This document shows positions 21,801 through 30,667 of a stretch of DNA of 64,000 bases, in pieces. The notes under the pieces were generated by a model. The model was not told where the DNA came from, ran no database searches, and saw nothing but the letters and a program-made list of their open reading frames with translations. The position numbers were made by a program, and so were the translations under genes. The stretch spans positions 1 to 64,000 of the forward strand of contig JADJZY010000037.1 of the NCBI GenBank assembly GCA_016715505.1, written 5' to 3'. The DNA is from Bacteroidota bacterium (GTDB lineage: Bacteria > Bacteroidota > Bacteroidia > Chitinophagales > Chitinophagaceae). Numbering within the stretch: position 1 is the stretch's first letter; each line of letters begins with the position of its first letter.

Positions 21801-24467
21801 ACTGGTGTATTTAGTCAAATGAATTGTAATAGCTCACCTTGTTCTTTCACCTATACCCCATCCGCCACTGATCTGCAAAACGGATATGTGATTCTCACTG
21901 CAGCAACCGACGACCCCGATGGCACTGGTCCTTGTCAGGCTTCATTGGCATCTCGAAGAGTGAATTTACTCAATGGATTGGTTGCTCCGTCAATCACCAC
22001 ATCTTCACCTGCATGCGAAAATGGTGAATTCACTTTTTCTCATAATAGTCCTGTTGGTCAATCCAATTGGTTAGGGGCCAATGGGTTTACAAGTTCTCAA
22101 TCCAGCGATACCATCGCCAATGTTCCTGCTACGATGCATGGTATTTTACAACTTACTTTAAGTGGAAGTGGATGCAATAGCGTTACTGCGCAGGAAAATA
22201 TCGTAGTTGTTGCGCCTCCAAATCTCAATGTCAACCTGACGCCCAATCATGAATTGTGCCTGGGTAGTGGTAATGGCTCCATCGACATTACCGTTAGTGG
22301 TGGCAGCGGTTCATACGAAATTTGCAGCTCCCCAGCCATGAATAATTGTGTAAGTGGTACAACGGCTACTTTTAATTGGTTGGCCCCGGGTACTTATACC
22401 ATTACGGTTAAAGATCTGGCATGTCCAAGTTCAATATTCACTTATAACACCACCTTAAATTCCGGAAATACGGTTGCATTGCCAGTTGTACCCGCTCAAA
22501 TTGTTGCCTGTGCAGGCGAGAATTTAACTTTATCCGGAACAGCACCCGGAACCATCAATTGGACCTTCCCGGGAAATAATTTCAATGCACTCGGAAATAC
22601 AGTCGTTCGATATAATGCCCAAACCTCCATGTCCGGATTGTACCAGGCAAAACAAATCGACAATAATGGATGTGCCTCTGCACCTGTTGGTGTGAATGTT
22701 TTGGTTGAAGAAGCACCCGTCATTCAACATGTACAAGTAAATTGTGTGAGTGGTAGTTCAGTAATCAGCGTTACGGCTAGCTGCTCAAGCCCGATGACTT
22801 ATTCTTTTGATGGTATCAATTTCCAATCTTCGCCAAACTTCAATGGATTGGCGGGTGGAAATTATACCCTTCAGGTTAAAAATACAGCCACCGATTGTAT
22901 CAATCGTTTACCTATCACTGTTCCAAATTGTGCCTGCCCCAATGAACCGCTTGTAAATATTAGTCACCCACTGATTTCCTGTGGTCTCAATCCAATTACA
23001 CTGGATGCCACATTTACGAATGTGAGCAATGCCACATGGAGCAGTAATGGTTCCGGAATATTCAGTGTTAATAGTGGAAACAGTCCGCTTTCGACAACCT
23101 ATACGCCATCTGCCACAGAGCTGAGTAATGGTGAAGTAGAATTAATCCTCAGCACCGACGATCCTGATGGCGCTGGTCCGTGTACTGCAGTTCAAAAAAT
23201 CGTGAACATTCCTTTGGTTTCAAGTCTTTCTCCCATTACGATTACCCGCAATCAGGCATCCTATTGTAGTGGAGATACCCTTTCGCTCAGCGTGAATACG
23301 CTTTTACCGATACAGTGGAATGGTCCGGGTGGATTTGTATCCAATGAAAACCCCTTCAACATCATTCCTGCCACGCCGGGTATTTCCGGAATGTATACCG
23401 CCAGTTTAATTGGAAATGGATGTGTTTCGCAATCAGCCAGTGAGTTGATTGCTGTTGCCTCAGCACCTGTTTTAAATGTTAGCGCACAGGCCATCGATGA
23501 ACATTGTTTTGGTCAAGGGAATGGACAAATTATCGTCAGTGCTACAGGTGGTAGCTCCCAGTATATTTTCTGCAACGACTTTGCTTTAAATTGTCAATCA
23601 GCTGCATCGCCCTATGCTTTCAAATGGTTATCGCCGGGTACTTATAATATTCATGTGAGCGATGCAACTTGTCCGAATCATTTTAATATCATTCCGGTTA
23701 CCCTTCAATCTGGCATGCAAGTAGCCTCGGCAACTTCAGCCACTTATAATCAACCGGTTTGTATTGGTGAAGATTTAATTTTGAGTGCCAGTGGAGATCC
23801 GGGTGGAGAATATATTTGGAATCATGTTGTGAGTGGTTTCACTGCAAATGGTGATACTGTGACACGCGCTGCAGCCAACAACAATATGTCGGGCATTTAT
23901 GAAGTACGTCGCACCGAAGATGGTTGTGCATCTTTACCATTGGAGGTGGATGTGAACATTTTCAATTTCCCGCAAATTCTATCTGTGGATACATCTTGCC
24001 ATGGGGGCGATTCAGGCAGAGTCAGCATTCAAGTCATGCCGGTATCCGGTGTTACTTATGAGTATGCACTCAACGATGGGCCTTATCAACTTTCCAACGT
24101 ATTCGAATATTTGAGCAATGGTTTATATCAGGTACACGTTCGCCCCTTAGGTAGTGATTGTGCCGAAACTGTTTCAAATATCGAAATGTATTGTAGCTGT
24201 TATTGTAACAAGGAAGCTGTGGTCAGTATTTATCCGAATCCGAACACCGGCCAGTTTACCTTAAAAGCCGATTTGTTTGAAACCGTTGATGATATCAGTC
24301 TGGAAATCTATAATCTGCAAGGACAACGTTTATACACGGAATATCTCAACGCAGACCGACTCAATATCAAAGCTGATATCAATATTTCCCAGTTCGCTTC
24401 CGGAGTATACCGATTAAGATTAAAAATCGGGATTGATGTATTTGAATTGCCGTTAACGGTGCAGTAA
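18802..24467 (+). CDS. Giant T9SS-secreted surface protein with DUF11-like and SprB-like repeats, one frameshift
   Basis: Start ATG 18802 gives MNKFSILTVFITLFLFSFQW (signal peptide); an ATG two codons upstream is possible. Near 19155 a G is missing (TATTGGGAGGC; TATTGGGGAGGC restores WGGNGTATQGNA), joining the first 120 residues to the 1,778-residue remainder, about 1,890 in total. After a conserved N-terminal globular region comes a DUF11-like segment (FEPDVRVDKKVFD, NPGDTLTYFITYKN). Many Cys-containing Ig-like and SprB-like repeats follow (LCLGSGNGSIDITVSGGSGS; HCFGQGNGQIIVSATGGSSQ). The C-terminus is a type A sorting domain (VSIYPNPNTGQFTL ... FASGVYRLRL). It is probably anchored at the cell surface as an adhesin. 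It lies downstream of a kinase-LytTR pair. Confidence 0.88.
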
Positions 24468-24883
24468 TACCAATCATAAATATTCTATAGTCTCATCTCT
24501 CCTTTACTCCTTTGGACCTTTGGACTTTGAATATTTTATATCGGCATTAACCAATGAAAAATTGTAAAATAGTTTTGGACAATTTTATAATTACCATCTT
24601 TCTAATTTGATGTAATACCGAATTTAAATTTCTAAAAGATTTGACTACTTTAGAATTACAATTTCTTTAATAATTTCTAAATCAATGGATGAAGAATTAT
24701 TATTCTGCATGGTTGCTATTTTCTTAACGTCCAAAGAGCAAAGACCAAAATGCCCCCCATAAGATTTTTCACCAGTTAGACGATATTTCTTAAGTCGCAC
24801 CTTGGCATTAAATTGGCACAAGGCTCACTAACCTACTCTCTCTTGAAGGCCAAATAAGTCATGTTGAAAGCATGTAAATGTTC
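24468..24883. other. Intergenic stretch, nothing recognised
   Basis: This 416-bp AT-rich gap lies between the convergent giant gene and mltG. I see no RNA gene or open frame worth calling, and no clear terminator hairpin. Confidence 0.5.
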
Positions 24884-25909
24884 CTATTTGATATTGCGTT
24901 GATTTAAAGCCTGCTGATATCTTCTGGCATTTTCAAGATGCTCATTGTAAGTGCTTGCAAAATTGTGGTAACCGCTGAAATCTTCTTTGGCACAAAAAAA
25001 TAAGTACTTGGTTTCTTCGTGGTTGAGCACGGCCTCTATACTTTCTTTACCAGGTGTGCAAATAGGCCCGGGTGGTAATCCTGCCACCTGATAGGTATTG
25101 TAGGGGAAGCCTTTTTGGGTATGAATATTCAAAATCCGACGTAAGGTAAAATCTCCGACAGCAAATTTCACCGTTGGATCCGCTCCTAATTTCATGCCTA
25201 TTTTTAAGCGGTTCAGATAAACACTTGCAATACGGGGCTTCTCATCATGCTTATTGGTTTCTTCTTCTACAATCGATGCAAGGGTTATGATATCCGGAAT
25301 ACTCAAATTTAATTGTTTGGCCCTGGCTTTACGCTCTGCATTCCAGAATTGCTGATGACTCTTTGCAATTTTCGAAATGACTTTTTCCGAACTGGTATTC
25401 CAGTAAAGTTCATAAGTATTCGGCATAAACAAAACCTGAATTTGCGAAGCTCCTATCCCGTATGAATTTAAAAAGTTGGAATCCGAAAACAAACGTGCAA
25501 ATGCTGTACTGTCCGGTTCCAGCTGACTGCTTAATTTATGAATAATCTGTTCCTTGGTTCTCAGTTTATTGAGGGTCAGTTTTACCGGGCTTTGCACGCC
25601 GCTACGCAGTAATTTGAGCAAGGAATAATTACTCATACCCGGTTCAAGCGCATATCTTCCGGGATGCACTTGTTTGTCAACCCCCATTGTAACGGCCATG
25701 TCATTGAATGAATTTTCATCGATCAACAAATGGCGGCTATTCAGAGAATCTATCACTTCTTTCCAGCCCGAACCCGATCGGATATAAAGGTATTTTTTAC
25801 CCGTAAAATCTACAACATTGGGTTTAAAATAACCTACATCAGCCCATACCATTCCTATCACACCAATCAGGGCCAGTAAAAAGAGTAAGTTCTTTTTTTT
25901 CATCATCAA
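24884..25909 (-). CDS. mltG: Endolytic murein transglycosylase MltG
   Basis: MltG cuts nascent peptidoglycan glycan strands at the inner membrane. The 341 residues begin with an uncleaved membrane anchor (KKKNLLFLLALIGVIGMVWA), followed by a LysM-like subdomain (YLYIRSGSGWKEVIDSLNSR). The YceG core has LASIVEEETNKHDEKPRIAS, in which the Glu of IVEEE is the family's catalytic residue, then GADPTVKFAVG, YNTYQVAGLPPGPICTPG and YLFFCAKEDFSGYH. Length is normal. It directly abuts the ACMSD-type gene (stop and start adjacent), so the two are co-transcribed, though their roles look unrelated. Two further Met codons at the start make the exact start uncertain by a few residues. Confidence 0.95.
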   Translation of the reverse strand: MMMKKKNLLFLLALIGVIGMVWADVGYFKPNVVDFTGKKYLYIRSGSGWKEVIDSLNSRHLLIDENSFNDMAVTMGVDKQVHPGRYALEPGMSNYSLLKLLRSGVQSPVKLTLNKLRTKEQIIHKLSSQLEPDSTAFARLFSDSNFLNSYGIGASQIQVLFMPNTYELYWNTSSEKVISKIAKSHQQFWNAERKARAKQLNLSIPDIITLASIVEEETNKHDEKPRIASVYLNRLKIGMKLGADPTVKFAVGDFTLRRILNIHTQKGFPYNTYQVAGLPPGPICTPGKESIEAVLNHEETKYLFFCAKEDFSGYHNFASTYNEHLENARRYQQALNQRNIK

Positions 25910-26899
25910 TTATTTCAGCCATTCCATGGCATTTTCAAATAACAGTGCATGTTTGGTCGCTTCGTCAAAAGGCATCCTTTCTATCAGTTCACCCGGATGA
26001 TGTTCGCCCAAAGGAAAAGGATAATCACTCCCGCAGCAAATTTTTTGAGCACCTACCGTTTTTATCAAAAGTTCCATAGCGGCTTCATCATGTACCAGGC
26101 TATCCACCCAAAAATGTCCTAAATAGTTGCGCGGATTTACTTCATTGTCAATGGCACATAAATCAGGTCGTACTTTAAAACCATGTTCCACCCTGCCCAC
26201 TGTGGCCGGAAAACTACCACCTCCATGCGCAAAGGCAAATTTTAAGCGGGGGAATTTCCGAAATACGCCTCCAAAAATCAGGCTACATATGGCCCGCGAA
26301 GTTTCAGCGGGCATACCTACCAACCAGGGCAACCAATATTTCATCATTTCCTGTTCACCCATCATTTCCCAGGGATGCACCAAAATGCTGCAACCCATTT
26401 CTTCGGCTGCCTGCCAAAAAGGATCCCATTTCGCATCACTCAAATTTTGCTGATTCACATTACTGCCAATTTCAATACCGGGCATTTTAAGTTCCTTGAT
26501 GACCCGTTCCATTTCACGAATGGCCATATCTACATCCTGCATGGGCACAGTTCCTAATCCAATAAATCGATCGGGGTATAAATCCACACACTGCGCAATA
26601 TGATCATTAAAAAATCTGGAAGTTTCTAATCCATGTTCTGCTTTTGCCCAATAGTTAAACAAAACCGGTATGGTCGATAAAACCTGAATATCGACTTTCG
26701 TCTCATCCATTTCGGGCAATCTATCCTTGGGTTCCCAGCAATTGCTTTCTACTTCTCTAAAAAATTTATCCCCTTTAATCATTCGGGCACAACAAGGTTG
26801 ATGATGCTCCAGATGAATAAAATCACCGTATCCGAATTTGGCAAACCAGTTCGGAATTTTTTCAGGCATGATATGGGTATGGATATCTATTTTTTTCAT
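25910..26899 (-). CDS. ACMSD-family amidohydrolase/decarboxylase
   Basis: The sequence closely resembles 2-amino-3-carboxymuconate-6-semialdehyde decarboxylase, a zinc enzyme of tryptophan (kynurenine) and nitrobenzoate breakdown. Metal ligands are visible: DIHTHIMP at the N-terminus, LVHPW near residue 175, FAHGGG near 225, and the Asp in GSDYPFPLGE near 295. Length 329 fits. No other kynurenine-pathway gene is in the window, so the physiological substrate is inferred from similarity only; a related carboxymuconate-type substrate is possible. It lies 9 bp after the carboxylase gene and directly before mltG. Confidence 0.85.
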   Translation of the reverse strand: MKKIDIHTHIMPEKIPNWFAKFGYGDFIHLEHHQPCCARMIKGDKFFREVESNCWEPKDRLPEMDETKVDIQVLSTIPVLFNYWAKAEHGLETSRFFNDHIAQCVDLYPDRFIGLGTVPMQDVDMAIREMERVIKELKMPGIEIGSNVNQQNLSDAKWDPFWQAAEEMGCSILVHPWEMMGEQEMMKYWLPWLVGMPAETSRAICSLIFGGVFRKFPRLKFAFAHGGGSFPATVGRVEHGFKVRPDLCAIDNEVNPRNYLGHFWVDSLVHDEAAMELLIKTVGAQKICCGSDYPFPLGEHHPGELIERMPFDEATKHALLFENAMEWLK

Positions 26900-26908
26900 C
26901 GTGCCCCT

Positions 26909-28558
26909 TTAAACCTGAAATACACCAACATTCATTTCCTTTTCGATGGGTGCATGATTGGCTGCTGCAATCCCCTCCGATATCACATGGCGTGTTTCTA
27001 TCGGGTCAATGATGGCATCTACCCACAAACGGGCTGCTGCATAATACGCGGTTGTTTGTTCGCTGTACTTGGCAATAATATGGTCAAGCATTTCTTTCTC
27101 TTTCTCAGCTGTAATTTCTTCGCCTTTACTTTTTAATGCGGCCACCTGTATTTGTAATAAAGTTTTTGCGGCCTGCTCACCACCCATCACGGCTATTTTC
27201 CCATTGGGCCATGCATAAATAAATCGAGGGTCATAAGCTTTTCCGCACATGGCATAATTGCCTGCTCCATAACTGTTACCAATGATGATGGTAATTTTAG
27301 GTACCACTGAATTCGAAACTGCATTCACCAATTTTGCGCCATCTTTAATAATGCCACTATGCTCGCTTCGGCTACCAACCATAAAGCCGGTTACATCTTG
27401 TAAGAAAACCAACGGGATTTTTTTCTGATTACAATTCATGATAAAGCGAGCAGCTTTGTCGGCACTGTCATTATAAATCACCCCACCCAACTGCATTTCA
27501 TTTTTACCACTTTTTACAATCTTGCGTTGATTGGCCACTATGCCTACCGCCCATCCATCTATGCGGGCATAACCACACACAATGGTTTTGCCGTAGTCTT
27601 TTTTAAACTGATCAAATTCGGAATTATCTACCAGGCGCTCTATCACTTCCACGACATCATAGGCCTTATTATTTTCGGGCGAGATAATACCATAAATCTC
27701 CTTCATATCTTTAGCAGGAGCTTGTGGTTTAACGCGGTCAAAACCTGCATTAGCCGGACTCCCCAGTTTATCAATGATTCGTTTTACCTGATCCAGACAT
27801 TCCTTTTCGGTTTTAAATTTATAATCGGCAATGCCCGAAATTTCCGTATGCGTTTTGGCTCCTCCAAGGGTTTGAATATCCACATCTTCGCCAATGGCTG
27901 CTTTCGCCAAATAGGGACCAGCCAAAAAGATTGAGCCGTTTTCTTCAACCATCAGGGTTTCATCGCTCATAATTGGCAAGTAGGCACCACCTGCTACACA
28001 CGAACCCATTACTGCGGCAATTTGGGTGATCCCCATTCCACTCATACGGGCATTGTTACGAAATATTCGTCCAAAATGTTCTTTATCCGGAAAAATTTCA
28101 TCCTGCATGGGCAAGTATACCCCGGCGCTATCAACTAAATAAATGATTGGTAATCGGTTTTCCATCGACATCTCCTGCAAGCGCAAATTTTTCTTACCGG
28201 TAATGGGAAACCAGGCACCTGCCTTTACCGTCTGATCGTTGGCAACAATAATGCATTGACGCCCTTTCACATAACCAATCCCGGCTACGGTACCGCCAGC
28301 AGGGCAACCACCATGCTCTTTATACATTTCATAACCGGTAAAGGCCCCTATTTCAATAAACGATGATTTGGGATCTATCAAATAAGCAATACGCTCACGA
28401 GGCGTCATTTTACCTTTTTCATGTTGTTTGGCAATCGACTTTTCTCCTCCGCCTTTTTCTATGATGGCAAGCTTTTTTTTCATATCGCTCACCGCCAGTT
28501 TCATACCGTCTTCATTTTTATTAAATTCCAGATTCATTTTTTTCGACATAGCGCTCAT
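26909..28558 (-). CDS. Acyl-CoA carboxylase carboxyltransferase (beta) subunit, methylcrotonyl/propionyl-CoA type
   Basis: This subunit transfers CO2 from biotin to an acyl-CoA. The 549 residues contain both halves of the carboxyltransferase fold: KGKMTPRERIAYLIDP, NDQTVKAGAWFPITGKKNLR, and VMGSCVAGGAYLPIMSDE in the first half; DVTGFMVGSRSEHSGIIKDG, IIGNSYGAGNYAMCGKAYDP and PNGKIAVMGGEQAA in the second. The sequence looks closest to the methylcrotonyl-CoA or geranyl-CoA group, used in leucine or isoprenoid catabolism, but acyl specificity cannot be fixed by eye. The biotin-carrying alpha subunit is not in the window. The start at 28558 could instead be the Met of MNLEFNKNEDG a few codons later. 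Confidence 0.92.
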   Translation of the reverse strand: MSAMSKKMNLEFNKNEDGMKLAVSDMKKKLAIIEKGGGEKSIAKQHEKGKMTPRERIAYLIDPKSSFIEIGAFTGYEMYKEHGGCPAGGTVAGIGYVKGRQCIIVANDQTVKAGAWFPITGKKNLRLQEMSMENRLPIIYLVDSAGVYLPMQDEIFPDKEHFGRIFRNNARMSGMGITQIAAVMGSCVAGGAYLPIMSDETLMVEENGSIFLAGPYLAKAAIGEDVDIQTLGGAKTHTEISGIADYKFKTEKECLDQVKRIIDKLGSPANAGFDRVKPQAPAKDMKEIYGIISPENNKAYDVVEVIERLVDNSEFDQFKKDYGKTIVCGYARIDGWAVGIVANQRKIVKSGKNEMQLGGVIYNDSADKAARFIMNCNQKKIPLVFLQDVTGFMVGSRSEHSGIIKDGAKLVNAVSNSVVPKITIIIGNSYGAGNYAMCGKAYDPRFIYAWPNGKIAVMGGEQAAKTLLQIQVAALKSKGEEITAEKEKEMLDHIIAKYSEQTTAYYAAARLWVDAIIDPIETRHVISEGIAAANHAPIEKEMNVGVFQV

Positions 28559-29456
28559 TTAGGCGCAAAGAAAGCGAAAATCTGGCATATTTAAGTTCCT
28601 CCTTATCCTCAGACTTAAACAATGCCTCATAACAATTCTATATTTAATGGTCACATTTGAATATTGGGGGGCCTGCCGCCTAAGGGCTTCATACCGTTCC
28701 AAAAATGCTGATATTTCGGCGGCACCGGGCTGTTCGCTACACCGCCCTCCTTCGTCAGGCGGGGGTAGCCTGCTGCCATCCCTGGCCCGGGGCAATTGCT
28801 GATTGTTTCCTGTGGTTTCTCCACCTTATTCGTATACTCGTATCCATGTTGGTATTCTTTACCAAATCAAATTTTGCAGTTGGACACAGTCAAGGGCAAA
28901 AAGGAATGACAAAATCAAATACTTCAACGAATTGGCTTCAGTATGATTTTTCTAATACCGGTTTGCAGCTTGACGCAAGGCAGGGGTTGAAAGTACAACT
29001 AGTTGGATATGGTAGAATGATTTTAGAAAGTACATTGCTGAGCATTTAGAAGGAAGCCCGCCTTGCGTTCAAACTGCTGTGTAAGCTGCCATGTTACGCG
29101 TATAGTTTTTTGGTTCGTTCTGTTTGGCTGTTTGGTGATGAACTGATTTAGTTGAAAGTATGTAACGAAGTACAAGCTCTTTGGGCAGGTGTTGTTGGCG
29201 CCCCCCCCTGCCAAGTGTGCTTGTTAGTAGTGCGATGATGTGGGTTTTTGTCATGTTGTGTGTTTTGTTTGTCAGGGCGAGAAATTTCTTTTGCAGGATG
29301 CGAGATGCGTTATTGCATAGTTAAGCAGTCCTTTTGCGGAATGAAAATGTCTTTTTATGTATTTGGTATTCTCTTTTTAGGGAGAAATTTCTTTTTGTGT
29401 GTGCAATATATCTTTTGCAGGTAGGTTTATTTCTTTTTTTGGTAAGTGGTTTCGGT
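28559..29456. other. Gene-free stretch with a GC-rich island and poly-C run
   Basis: I see no convincing gene. About 28675-28800 is unusually GC-rich for this window (for example GGCGGCACCGGGCTGTTCGC, then GTCAGGCGGGGGTAGCC), and a C8 run lies near 29204. Short open frames here do not resemble proteins. The stretch separates the metabolic operon from a decayed accessory block, so it may be the edge of an insertion. Confidence 0.45.
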
Positions 29457-30185
29457 TTAGCTTTTTGATTTTGCAAATTTGATTTTGCTCTTTTGTTTGT
29501 ACTCGGAGGCAGTTGCACCAAATAGGGACTTTACATAGTTTTTTACATCGCCTGTAATATCATGTAAGCCTGTTGTGTCTTTGTAGAGAGTTTTGTCTCT
29601 TGATATAGGAGCATTTGAAACGGCAGTATACGCATTTGTAACATTAGTGTTGGCTGTTTTAAGCCCTGCTAATTGTGTGGTGAGAGTTGTTATTTTGAGT
29701 TCGGTTTCGTTGGGTGTGTAGGTTGGTTCAGTTTTGAGTAATTCTATAAGTTTGGTAAAATGTTCAATTAGTTGGTCGTAGGATTGTTGCGATGCGCTGA
29801 TATTGTTTGGCGCTGGGGCGTTATGGTCGGAAGGGGCTCGAATTTCTTTGGCTCGTTTGCCCTGTAGTTTTCGGTTGATAGCTTTTGCATCTTTTTATCA
29901 TTTAGGTAGTGGCATCAGTAGCAGAAATGCGTTTACTAATCGGGTGGACAGGGGGCGAAGAGGTTCGAATCATATTACTCTTGCATTGGTGGCGTTGTTG
30001 AAGGCAACTGTTTTGGTAGTTACGTTGAGCAGGTCTGCTTTTGCGGTGGTGAGTAGTGTGTTGAGGTTGGCAAGTTTGATGGCTGTTTTAGTTGGGTTGT
30101 AGGTAGCTCCGTAGGATGTGATGAATGAAATAAAGTCTTCAAAGTTTGCTACGTTTTTAGCGTGTCCTGTTTCAATAATTGGCAT
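29457..30185 (-). pseudogene. Conserved Bacteroidota hypothetical protein with internal stops
   Basis: Starting at ATG 30185 the protein reads MPIIETGHAKNVANFEDFIS, then SYGATYNPTKTAIKLANLNT. Later come INRKLQGKRAKE, SASQQSYDQLIEHFTKLIEL and VKSLFGATASEYKQKS, before the stop at 29457. The whole 243-codon span is in one frame, but it contains a TGA after NARVI near 29970 and a TGA-TAA pair near 29900. The segment between these stops fits better in another frame, so paired indels are likely. The pattern resembles a helical, cytoplasmic-looking family that I have seen annotated only as hypothetical in Bacteroidota. No function can be given. Confidence 0.6.
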
Positions 30186-30237
30186 AATAGAAATGTTTTG
30201 TTGTGAAGTGTGCAGGTAGGAAATAATTTGTTAAATA

Positions 30238-30264
30238 AATAAAGGGGGCAAAGCCCTCTTTATT
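30238..30264. terminator. Strong hairpin, probably bidirectional terminator
   Basis: AATAAAGGGGGC, loop AAA, GCCCTCTTTATT forms a 12-bp stem with one G-T pair, just downstream of the lipoprotein stop at 30277. A/T-rich flanks on both sides allow termination in either direction. Confidence 0.7.
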
Positions 30265-30276
30265 ATTAAAAACATA

Positions 30277-30667
30277 TTAATGATAAGGTGTAGTGTAAAT
30301 GGTGTCTACTGTGGTAACATACACTTTATTAGCTTCATCAGTATAATAAGTACCTGTATTACTAAACTCGGGTGGGCCTACATAAGATGCTCCTGTATGA
30401 AAGGACGGCCATACCAAGCTTCCCTTATGCTCACATGTGAAATCGAAATGTCCATTGGCATCCGTGTAAAAGTATGACTCCTTAGCATCAGAAGTATTGA
30501 GTGATGAAGCACGCAAATACACTTTGAATTTTGTGTTTGAAAATGGAGTACTATCGTTTTGATTAAAAATATTTCCAATTACTCTATACTGGTAAGCTTT
30601 AGTTTTGTTCTTATCACATGAAGCGAAAAGAATGTGGAAGCAACATGAAAAAAAATATCTTATTCAT
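30277..30667 (-). CDS. Small lipoprotein, one frameshift in a poly-T run
   Basis: The start ATG at 30667 overlaps the TGA stop of the upstream esterase gene (ATGA). Removing one base from a T8 run near 30650 gives a signal sequence MNKIFFSCCFHILFASCDKN with a lipobox-like FASC. The rest continues as KAYQYRVIGNIFNQNDSTPF and ends TVDTIYTTPYH, about 129 residues. The mature part looks like a carboxypeptidase-regulatory-like or Ig-like beta domain (YRVIGNIF ... YFYTDANGHFDFTC), but I cannot name the family with confidence. Overlap with the esterase implies translational coupling. Confidence 0.55.

Noticed and set aside
28559..28795. Minus-strand frame reading RDGSRLPPPDEGGRCSEQPG
   Set aside because: Compositionally driven by the GC-rich island and unlike a folded protein. 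I treat the island itself as the feature.
29950..29965. GGTTCGAATC, which resembles a tRNA T-loop
   Set aside because: No acceptor, D or anticodon arms can be formed around it, and it lies inside the reconstructed hypothetical gene.
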